Source: JAPUIN01 sp041580375 (lineage in GTDB: Bacteria; Acidobacteriota; Polarisedimenticolia; Gp22-AA2). Taken from it: a stretch of DNA of 6,546 nt. The translations under genes and the position numbers were made by a program. Position 1 is the stretch's first letter, and each line of letters opens with the position of its first letter. A model generated the notes under the pieces. That model made no database searches, was not told where the DNA came from, and saw nothing but the letters and a program-made list of their open reading frames with translations. The stretch covers positions 1 to 6,546 of the forward strand of contig JBFGDZ010000177.1 in assembly GCA_041580375.1 (NCBI GenBank). The letters run 5' to 3'. Of the stretch, positions 1 to 5,956 are shown piece by piece.

Positions 1-1058
1 AGGAAGGCACGAGCCTGGTGCTGATCGCCATCGCCATGCTCGCCCTGCTCGGCATGGCGGCGCTCGCCATCGACGTCGGCATGCTCTATGAGGCGAAGGC
101 CCAGGCTCAGAACGCGGCGGACTCCGGCGCGCTGGCCGGAGCCGGCGCGCTCCTGGTGCAGCCGGGCAACGACGCGAACGCCCGCACCGTGGCGGAGACC
201 TTCGCCGAAAGACACGAGATCATCCGCCAGCAGGTCGCCATCGAACCGGATCAGGACATTCAGGTGGATCTGGTCAACGAGCGGGTCACCGTGACGGCGC
301 GCCGCCTGACGGCCCGCGGCAACGCGGTGCCGACCTTCTTCGCGCGGGTCCTCGGGTGGGACGAGGTCGACATCCAGGCCACCGCCACCGCCGAGGTGGG
401 CAATGGCGGCGCGGGATCCTGCCTCAAGCCCTGGATCGTCCCCGACGCCTTCGATGACACCACGGCCCCGTTCGGGCAGTACAACGTGGGCGATTACTAC
501 GAGCAAGGCGTCACGTCCTGGGGGACGAACTACCGCAACGCCGACTCCGACTGGGGCACCCGGCTGACCCTCAAGATCAGCAGCCCGTCGCAGACCGTGG
601 CTCCGGGGCAGTTCTACCCCATCGACCTGCCCATTCCGGACGGACCCGATGCCGGCGGCGATCGCTACCGCGAGAACATCTACTCCTGCAACTCCGAGGT
701 GGTCGAAATCAACGACACGGTGAAGACCGAAAACGGCAACATGATCGGCCCGACCAAGCAGGGCGTCCAGAAGCTCATCGACATGGACCCTTACGCCCGC
801 TGGGACACGGCCGCCAACGGGATCGTCAACAGCGCCTTTCCCCCGGGGGCGAGCCCCCGGATCGGGCATGTGCCTTTCTTCTCACCCGCCGAGCCACCGA
901 CCTCGGGCAAGCAGAGCATCCGGGTCGTCAATATCGGCGCCATTTTCATCGAAGGGATTTCCGGCAACGGCGTGGTCACGGGTCGCATCATGACCATGAC
1001 CGGCGCCCCGGGAGCGAACACCGGGCCGCTGATCCGGACTGTTCGACTGGTGGAGTAG
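1..1058 (+). CDS. TadG-like Tad-domain envelope protein (5' partial)
   Basis: The reading frame is already open at the window edge (first full codon at base 3), so the true start lies upstream. A GTG at 18 falls inside the membrane segment and is unlikely to be the start. What remains, about 351 residues, begins with a hydrophobic stretch (bases 12-77) that continues into a segment containing NAADSGALAGAGA. Together these are the signature of the Tad/TadG-like N-terminal domain (PF13400 type): one N-terminal membrane anchor with the rest outside the cytoplasm. A typical VPTFFARVLGW segment follows near bases 325-360. The distal part holds a CLKPWIVPD motif (from 420), a second cysteine at 687-689 and a GNMIGPTKQGV motif (about 735-767). 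I see no von Willebrand A/MIDAS motif, so this is a short TadG-related protein, not full-length canonical TadG. It is probably a minor pseudopilin or periplasmic component of the Tad pilus. The stop (TAG 1056-1058) directly abuts the next start. The family call is secure; the exact role is inferred. Confidence 0.85.
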   Translation, partial: EGTSLVLIAIAMLALLGMAALAIDVGMLYEAKAQAQNAADSGALAGAGALLVQPGNDANARTVAETFAERHEIIRQQVAIEPDQDIQVDLVNERVTVTARRLTARGNAVPTFFARVLGWDEVDIQATATAEVGNGGAGSCLKPWIVPDAFDDTTAPFGQYNVGDYYEQGVTSWGTNYRNADSDWGTRLTLKISSPSQTVAPGQFYPIDLPIPDGPDAGGDRYRENIYSCNSEVVEINDTVKTENGNMIGPTKQGVQKLIDMDPYARWDTAANGIVNSAFPPGASPRIGHVPFFSPAEPPTSGKQSIRVVNIGAIFIEGISGNGVVTGRIMTMTGAPGANTGPLIRTVRLVE

Positions 1059-2276
1059 ATGAACCCGACACGCAGCCTCTTTCTTGTCAGCCCCGACGAC
1101 GCCTTCCAAGCCCGTCTCGCCCGGACCCTCTCGCGCGGCAGCGGCGAGATACGCCTGTGCGGGACCTGCACCTACGGAAACGGTGCGCTGCCCGCCTCGA
1201 TGAGCGCCGCCCTGCGCGAGGGCGCGGCGGTCCTCATTGACATGGACTCGGATCCCGAGGCGAGCCTCCATACGCTGAGGGAGATCGTCCGCAGGGCCCC
1301 CGGCGCCGCCGTCGTCGCCGCCACGGCCCGCGACGAGAGCCGCACGCTGCTCGGGTTCATCCGGGCGGGGGCCGCGGACGTGGTGCAGGTGCCGGTGGAG
1401 ACGGGGACCCTCTCGGAGGTGCTCGGCCGGCTGCGGCCGAAGGCCGCCCCGGAAACGACCACCCCGCCCGCGCGCCAGGGGCGCATCCTCTCGTTCCTGA
1501 GCACCAAGGGGGGCTGCGGGGCGACGACGGTCGGCGTCAACCTGGCCGTCGCGCTCTGCCGGCGCATGCCCGAGGGGAAGGAGCCGTCGGTCCTGCTGGT
1601 CGACATGGACGCTCCGGGCGGGGATGTCTGCGGGATGCTCCGGATCGAGCCGACCTACTCGCTCGCCGATGTCGCGGAGAACCTGCATCGTCTCGACATG
1701 TCGCTGCTCGAGAGCATGACGGCCCGGCACGAATCGGGGCTGCGCGTGCTCGCGTCGGCGGCGGAGGGCGCGAAGCCGGGCACCGTCAGCGCGGAGACGA
1801 TGGTCACGCTCCTGTCGTTCCTGAGGGAGCACTTCGAGACCGTGATCCTGGCCGGCGGCCGGCCGACGGGATGGACGGCTTCGACGCTCGGGCAGGCCCA
1901 GATCGTCCACCTCGTCACCACGATCGACTTTCTCGCGCTGCGGCGCGCCCAGGCCGTCCTGCGCACTCTGGCGGATCAGGGGATCACGGGAGAGATGGTG
2001 CGCATCGTCGTGAACCGCGCCGCGCGCACGACCGATCTCACCCTCGCCGACGTGCGCAAGGCGCTCGATCGGCCGATCGCCTGGTCGATCCCGCGCGACC
2101 ACGCCACCGTGGAGGCCGCGGTGAACGAGGGCGTCCCGCTCGTGGAGCGCGGACGGAGCCGCATCCGTGAGGCGTTCATGAACTACGCCGGAGAGATCGC
2201 GGGATCCAAAGACCGTCGCGCACCCGGCCGGCTGATCCGCTGGCTGATGCCCCGCAGGGCCGGCGCGACCACGTGA
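1059..2276 (+). CDS. cpaE: CpaE/TadZ-type pilus localisation protein, receiver-like domain plus MinD/ParA-like ATPase domain
   Basis: 405 residues, a normal length for CpaE/TadZ, the cytoplasmic protein that positions the Tad machine (polar in Caulobacter and Aggregatibacter). Residues about 5-125 look like a response-regulator fold: strand SLFLV at 6-10, an Asp at 61 where the phospho-acceptor would lie, and a GAADVVQVPV end strand. The acidic pair after strand 1 is displaced and the switch lysine is missing, so it is a pseudo-receiver. A Pro/Thr-rich linker (about 127-140) leads to a SIMIBI-type ATPase domain: KGGCGATT at 150-157, VDMDAPGGDV from 181 (A' motif), and a Walker B-like strand VILAGGR at 262-268. 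The signature lysine K150 is kept, but the P-loop lysine position is Ala155 and no Asp ends the Walker B strand, so ATP hydrolysis is doubtful. The ATG at 1059 follows the upstream stop with no gap, with GGAG at 1052-1055 as a close, weak ribosome site. The position just before cpaF is the classic Tad order. Confidence 0.92.
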   Translation: MNPTRSLFLVSPDDAFQARLARTLSRGSGEIRLCGTCTYGNGALPASMSAALREGAAVLIDMDSDPEASLHTLREIVRRAPGAAVVAATARDESRTLLGFIRAGAADVVQVPVETGTLSEVLGRLRPKAAPETTTPPARQGRILSFLSTKGGCGATTVGVNLAVALCRRMPEGKEPSVLLVDMDAPGGDVCGMLRIEPTYSLADVAENLHRLDMSLLESMTARHESGLRVLASAAEGAKPGTVSAETMVTLLSFLREHFETVILAGGRPTGWTASTLGQAQIVHLVTTIDFLALRRAQAVLRTLADQGITGEMVRIVVNRAARTTDLTLADVRKALDRPIAWSIPRDHATVEAAVNEGVPLVERGRSRIREAFMNYAGEIAGSKDRRAPGRLIRWLMPRRAGATT

Positions 2277-2299
2277 CATCCGAGAACCGGACATCCCCC

Positions 2300-2304
2300 G
2301 GAGG
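2300..2304 (+). promoter_or_regulatory. Ribosome binding site for cpaF
   Basis: GGAGG lies six bases before the ATG at 2311. It sits in the longest non-coding spacer of the window (2277-2310), and this strong site fixes the cpaF start. No convincing promoter or terminator is visible in those 34 bases, so cpaF is expected to be read through from the upstream genes. Confidence 0.8.
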
Positions 2305-2310
2305 AACACG

Positions 2311-3609
2311 ATGATCAGTGAACTGAAGGTGAGGCTCCACAAGACGGTCGTCGAGCGCCTGAACCTCGAATCGCTCCAGGAGGTCGATCACGAGGCGGCC
2401 ACCGTCGCGGTGCGCAACATCGTGACCGAGTTGCTGAACCGTGAAGCGGTGCCGATGACCGCCGCGGAGCGGCGCCAGATCGTCGATGAGATCCTCAACG
2501 AGATTTTCGGCTTCGGCCCCCTCGAGCCGCTTCTGGCCGACCCGACCATCTCGGACATCCTCGTGAACACTTGCGATCAGGTGTTCGTGGAGCGCGAAGG
2601 GCGCATTTCCCGGACGGACGTCCGCTTCAAGGACGATGCGCACCTCACGCAGATCATCGACCGGATCGTGTCCTCCATAGGGCGGCGGATCGACGAGTCG
2701 CAGCCGATGGTGGACGCGAGGCTGCCGGACGGATCGCGCGTCAACGCGATCATCCCTCCCCTGTCGATCGACGGGCCCCATCTGTCGATCCGCAAGTTCC
2801 GCAGGGACACCCTCTCGGACGACGACCTGATCACCCGGGGCAGCTGGACCGAGCCGATCCGGACCCTGATGCGCGGCTGCGTCAAGGCGCGGATGAACAT
2901 CCTCATCTCGGGCGGCACCGGTTCCGGTAAGACGACCCTGCTGAACGTGCTGTCGGGATACATCCCCTCCACCGAGCGGATCGTCACCATCGAGGACTCC
3001 GCCGAGCTGCAGCTCCGGCAGGATCACGTCGTCCGACTCGAGACGCGCCCCGCCAACATCGAGGGTCGCGGGGAGGTCACGCAGCGCCAGCTCGTGGTCA
3101 ACAGCCTGCGCATGAGGCCCGACCGGATCGTCGTCGGCGAGGTCCGTGCGGCCGAGGCGATCGACATGCTCCAGGCGATGAACACCGGCCACGACGGATC
3201 GCTGACGACGGTTCACGCCAACACCCCCCGCGATGCGCTCGCCCGGCTCGAGACGATGGTCTCCATGGCCGGCCTGACGCTCCCCACGTCGGCGATCCGC
3301 CACCAGATCTCTTCGGCCATCGACGTCGTGATCCAGGTCAGCCGCCTCTCCGACGGCAAGCGCAAGGTGGTCAGCGTCTCGGAGATCGTCGGCATGGAGG
3401 GGGACGTCATCACGATGCAGGACATTTTCCTCTTCGAGCGGCGCGGCATCGGCGAGGGCGGCGAAGTGCTGGGCCGTCACCGGCCCACCGGCATCCGTCC
3501 CAAATTCGCCGACAGGCTGCTCGTGTCGGGGATTCCGCTGCCTCCGAATCTGTTCGAGGACGACGAACGCTACGTCGACGAGCCGCGCCATGCGTGGGGG
3601 AGGAGATGA
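2311..3609 (+). CDS. cpaF: CpaF/TadA family secretion ATPase of the Tad pilus
   Basis: 432 residues, the usual CpaF length. This is the hexameric cytoplasmic ATPase of the type II/IV secretion superfamily (GspE/VirB11-like) that powers Tad pilus assembly; in Caulobacter the single CpaF drives both extension and retraction. The N-terminal helical region starts LKVRLHKTVVERLNL, as is common in CpaF. All catalytic boxes are present: Walker A GGTGSGKTT at 201-209 (K207), Asp box TIEDSAEL at 226-233 (E228, D229, E232), Walker B-like region RPDRIVVGEVR at 269-279 (E277), and His box TGHDGSLTTVHAN at 292-304 (H294, H302). The C-terminus carries the expected GIRPKF...SGIPLPPNLF segment and then a short charged tail. 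It should therefore be fully active, unlike the degenerate ATPase domain encoded just upstream. Its stop overlaps the start of tadB, indicating translational coupling with its membrane platform partners TadB and TadC. Confidence 0.97.
   Translation: MISELKVRLHKTVVERLNLESLQEVDHEAATVAVRNIVTELLNREAVPMTAAERRQIVDEILNEIFGFGPLEPLLADPTISDILVNTCDQVFVEREGRISRTDVRFKDDAHLTQIIDRIVSSIGRRIDESQPMVDARLPDGSRVNAIIPPLSIDGPHLSIRKFRRDTLSDDDLITRGSWTEPIRTLMRGCVKARMNILISGGTGSGKTTLLNVLSGYIPSTERIVTIEDSAELQLRQDHVVRLETRPANIEGRGEVTQRQLVVNSLRMRPDRIVVGEVRAAEAIDMLQAMNTGHDGSLTTVHANTPRDALARLETMVSMAGLTLPTSAIRHQISSAIDVVIQVSRLSDGKRKVVSVSEIVGMEGDVITMQDIFLFERRGIGEGGEVLGRHRPTGIRPKFADRLLVSGIPLPPNLFEDDERYVDEPRHAWGRR
3599..3603 (+). 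promoter_or_regulatory. Ribosome binding site deciding the tadB start
   Basis: GGAGG sits inside the last codons of cpaF. Three in-frame starts are possible for tadB: GTG 3594, ATG 3606 and ATG 3609. GTG 3594 lies upstream of this site. ATG 3606 is only two bases from it, while ATG 3609 is five bases away, a normal spacing. ATG 3609 shares one base with the cpaF stop (TGATG arrangement), and ATG 3606 would give a 4-base ATGA overlap. I prefer 3609, but 3606 cannot be excluded. Confidence 0.6.
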
Positions 3610-4577
3610 TGATCCTGATCGTCAGCCTGCTGCCGCTGATCGCCGCGGCCCTGTTCGTCGCCTGGATCACGATGAAACGCCGGAGCGCCGCGCGCGCCCG
3701 GATCGAGCGCGAGCTGATCCGTAGAACCGTGGAGGATCTGAGGGAGGAGGGGGCATTCGACGAATCCCTCCTGCTGCGCGACGAGGCCCACAGCGCGCTC
3801 AAGCCGCTCAACCGCCTGCTCGAGTCGATCCGCTTCACCACCAAGATCAAGACGCTCCTGGTGCAGGCGGACGTGGACCTGAAGGTGGGGTCCGTCGTGC
3901 TGATGATGGCGGTGCTCGGCCTGATCGGTCTGATCGCCGGCCGTGTCTTCCTGATGGGGATCGGCCCGGGAATCCTGACCGGAGCGCTGCTGGGCGCCTC
4001 TCCCCTGATCTACCTGCACGTGAGGCGGCGCCGGCGCCGGGCCGCGTTCGAGGCCCAGTTCCCGGAGGCCGTGGACATGATGTCGCGGGCGATCCGCGCC
4101 GGCCACGCCTTCACGACCGGAATCAAGATGGTGGGCGACGAGATGCCCGACCCGGTCGGCAAGGAGTTCCGCCGCGTGTTCGCGGAGCAGGACCTGGGGC
4201 TGCCGATTCGCAGCGCCATGATGCGCATGCTCGACCGGGTGGATCTGGTCGATCTGAAGCTGTTCGTCGTGGCCGTGCTCATCCAGCGCCAGTCGGGCGG
4301 CAACCTGGCCGAGATCCTCGACAAGATCGCCTACACGATCCGCGAGCGGTTCCGGATCTTCCGGCAGCTCAAGGTGCACACCGCCCAGGCGAAGCTGACC
4401 GGCATCATCCTGACCGCTCTGCCGCCGGTCGTGGCTTCGCTCATCTTCATGCTCAACTACGAGTACATCAAGATCATCTTCACCGAGCCGGCGGGCCTCC
4501 GGATTCTGGCCGCGTCCGCGGCGCTCCAGATCGTCGGGTTTCTCTGGATCCGGAAGATCGTCAACATCGAGGTATAG
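3609..4577 (+). CDS. tadB: TadB, inner-membrane platform protein (type II secretion F domain)
   Basis: 322 residues from the preferred ATG; starts at 3606 or 3594 would add one or five residues. TadB and TadC are the GspF-like membrane proteins that form the platform on which CpaF/TadA acts. The sequence shows an N-terminal membrane helix (about 1-20), a charged cytoplasmic part, and two central hydrophobic helices (about 95-137, starting near VVLMMAVLGLIGLIAG). A positively charged RRRRRR turn leads into a T2SSF cytoplasmic domain (PF00482 type, about 147-265) beginning FEAQFPEAVDMM and containing RQSGGNLAEILD (about 227-238). Two more membrane helices follow (about 262-290 and 295-315). The ending WIRKIVNIEV is typical of TadB. 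The gene overlaps cpaF at its start and is followed nine bases later by tadC. Assignment as TadB rather than TadC rests on gene order, the C-terminal motif and the QSGGN motif. Confidence 0.94.
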   Translation: MILIVSLLPLIAAALFVAWITMKRRSAARARIERELIRRTVEDLREEGAFDESLLLRDEAHSALKPLNRLLESIRFTTKIKTLLVQADVDLKVGSVVLMMAVLGLIGLIAGRVFLMGIGPGILTGALLGASPLIYLHVRRRRRRAAFEAQFPEAVDMMSRAIRAGHAFTTGIKMVGDEMPDPVGKEFRRVFAEQDLGLPIRSAMMRMLDRVDLVDLKLFVVAVLIQRQSGGNLAEILDKIAYTIRERFRIFRQLKVHTAQAKLTGIILTALPPVVASLIFMLNYEYIKIIFTEPAGLRILAASAALQIVGFLWIRKIVNIEV

Positions 4578-4586
4578 GGGACGGAC

Positions 4587-5558
4587 ATGATCACGACCGC
4601 CGTAGTCCTCGTCTTTCTGAGTGTCACCATGCTGATCGGGGCCTTCGCGAGCCACATGCTCTGGTCGCCCCGCCGCGTCGCCGCGGATCGCCTGCGCGAA
4701 CACCGCCCCACATCGCCCACAGCCTACGACGAGACCATCCGCGTCAGCGCCGCGCGCGCCAACCGGAGCGGCCGCCGGTCGTTCTTGGACCGGTTCCGCG
4801 GGGCGAAGGAAGATTCCGACGACGCGACGAACCTCTCGCTGTCGCCCGACGACCCGACCTTCGTCCTGCTGCTTCACGCGGGCTTTCGCACGAAGCGCGC
4901 CGCGAGGATCTTCCGCCTCGTCCGCCTCTTCGGCGGGATGGGCCTCGCCGTTCTGGCGCTCATCATGACGAGCGGGTTGTTCACGGAGCCTTCCGCCAAG
5001 ATGATGGCCGCGGCGGGGGCGGGGTTCGTCGGCTACCTCGGCCCGAAGTTCTGGCTCCGCTGGGCCGCCCGACGGCGGCAGCACCGGCTGCGCCTGAGCC
5101 TGCCGGACGCGCTGGATCTGCTGGTGGTCTGCGTGGAGGCCGGCATCGGCCTGAACCAGGCGATCGTGCGGGTCAGCGATGAGCTCGCCGAGACCCACCC
5201 GGAGATCGCCGAGGAGTTCCGCCTGGTGAACCTGGAGATCCGGGCGGGGCGCACGCGCACCGAAGCGCTGCGCGCGCTGGGGGATCGCACCGGCGTGGAC
5301 GACATCATCGCCCTGGCGGCCATGATCATCCAGACCGAGAAGTTCGGCACCAGCATCGCGCGATCGCTGCGCGTGCACTCCGACAGCCTGAGGGTCGAGA
5401 GGCGCCAGCGGGCCGAGGAGGCCGCCGCGAAGACGACGATCAAGCTGATCTTCCCCCTCCTGTTCTGCATCTTCCCGTCGCTGTTCGTCATCATCATCGG
5501 CCCGGCGGCGATGCACCTCGCCCGGATCTTCGGCGGGGGCGGGCAGGTGAACCCGTGA
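4587..5558 (+). CDS. tadC: TadC, inner-membrane platform protein (type II secretion F domain)
   Basis: 323 residues, the second GspF-like platform protein, expected to pair with TadB beneath the Tad secretin channel. Visible parts: an N-terminal membrane helix (about 3-25), a polar basic and acidic region (about 28-90), two hydrophobic helices (about 108-132 and 136-152), then the T2SSF domain starting around LSLPDALDLLVVCVEAG (Asp174), with the TadC-like TEKFGTSIARSLRVHSDSLR stretch near 250-270. A final strong membrane helix lies around LIFPLLFCIFPSLFVIIIG. The short G-rich tail GGGGQVNP ends the protein. The ATG at 4587 is preceded by a purine-rich AGGGGA (4576-4581) at five-base spacing. 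The stop TGA is embedded in the GTG start of the next gene (4-base overlap), which makes coupled translation of tadC and the DUF192 gene likely. Confidence 0.94.
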   Translation: MITTAVVLVFLSVTMLIGAFASHMLWSPRRVAADRLREHRPTSPTAYDETIRVSAARANRSGRRSFLDRFRGAKEDSDDATNLSLSPDDPTFVLLLHAGFRTKRAARIFRLVRLFGGMGLAVLALIMTSGLFTEPSAKMMAAAGAGFVGYLGPKFWLRWAARRRQHRLRLSLPDALDLLVVCVEAGIGLNQAIVRVSDELAETHPEIAEEFRLVNLEIRAGRTRTEALRALGDRTGVDDIIALAAMIIQTEKFGTSIARSLRVHSDSLRVERRQRAEEAAAKTTIKLIFPLLFCIFPSLFVIIIGPAAMHLARIFGGGGQVNP

Positions 5559-5956
5559 GCCGGCCCCGGGGGGCGCTCGTCGCGAGCGCGGCCGACACCG
5601 GTGCCGTGATCGCGGCCGAGGTCCGCACCGCCGACACGCGCCTGACCCGGCTGGTGGGGCTGATGGGCCGGCGCGGGATGGGCGAACAGGAAGGGCTCTG
5701 GATCCGGCCCTGCCGCGGAATCCACACCATGTGGATGCGCTTCCCCATCGACGCGATCTTCCTCGACGAGACGATGACCGTCGTCGCGGTGCGCGAGCGG
5801 GTCGCCCCCTGGCGGATGACGCGGGTGTTCCGCGAAGCGGACTCCGTGCTCGAGCTGCCGGCGGGACGCGCCCGTGCGTCGGGAATCGCCCCCGGGGCCC
5901 GGATCTCCATGAGTCCCCCGACGGCCCGTACCCTCTCACCGGAGGATCGCGCATGA
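5555..5956 (+). CDS. DUF192 (UPF0127 / COG1430) family protein
   Basis: 133 residues with the DUF192 (PF02643) pattern: RLVGLMGRRGM at 32-42, GLWIRPCRGIHT at 47-58, MRFPIDAIFLD at 61-71, APWRM at 84-88, and VLELPAG at 98-104 followed by GIAPGARI. These conserved Gly, Cys, His, Pro, Asp and Trp positions make the family call firm. The family's biochemical function is not established. No signal peptide or membrane helix is seen, so it is predicted to be cytoplasmic, although many DUF192 proteins carry an export signal. The start is GTG 5555, supported by AGGTGA at 5545-5550 and by the exact 4-base GTGA overlap with the tadC stop. The 3' end overlaps the next ATG by four bases (ATGA, 5953-5956). 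Being locked between tadC and the AAA ATPase gene implies co-expression with the pilus machinery; a Tad-related function is inferred, not shown. Confidence 0.92.
   Translation: MSRPRGALVASAADTGAVIAAEVRTADTRLTRLVGLMGRRGMGEQEGLWIRPCRGIHTMWMRFPIDAIFLDETMTVVAVRERVAPWRMTRVFREADSVLELPAGRARASGIAPGARISMSPPTARTLSPEDRA
5941..5946 (+). promoter_or_regulatory. Ribosome binding site deciding the AAA ATPase start
   Basis: GGAGGA lies inside the end of the DUF192 gene, six bases before ATG 5953. The spacing favours this ATG over the in-frame ATG at 5962 and agrees with the 4-base ATGA overlap. Confidence 0.75.

Noticed and set aside
18..20. GTG as the real start of the TadG-like gene
   Set aside because: The frame and the hydrophobic segment extend upstream of it to the window edge, and no ribosome site is suitably placed, so the gene is 5' truncated by the window.
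840..860. Rho-independent terminator
   Set aside because: The GC-rich stem has no following T run and lies well inside a coding region.
1506..1529. CpaE read as a ParA/MinD chromosome-partition or cell-division protein
   Set aside because: The receiver-like N-domain, degenerate nucleotide motifs and position immediately before cpaF-tadB-tadC fit CpaE/TadZ and not Par or Min systems.
1871..2170. A 99-codon + strand frame inside cpaE
   Set aside because: It is a shifted frame within an intact gene, with an Arg/Pro/His-rich composition typical of a GC-rich shadow.
2277..2310. A promoter or terminator between cpaE and cpaF
   Set aside because: The 34 bases contain only a ribosome site and a trivial 4-base CCGG repeat; no convincing -35/-10 pair or stem with T tract.
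882..2342. A 486-codon open frame on the - strand opposite cpaE
   Set aside because: It has the same codon-register relation to cpaE as the antisense frame opposite tadB/tadC has to those genes. Its end falls on a sense TCA serine codon in the TadG-like gene; composition is low-complexity and it shows no motifs.
2176..3591. A 471-codon open frame on the - strand opposite cpaF
   Set aside because: Its codons are in exact reverse-complement register with cpaF, whose catalytic boxes are all intact on the + strand.
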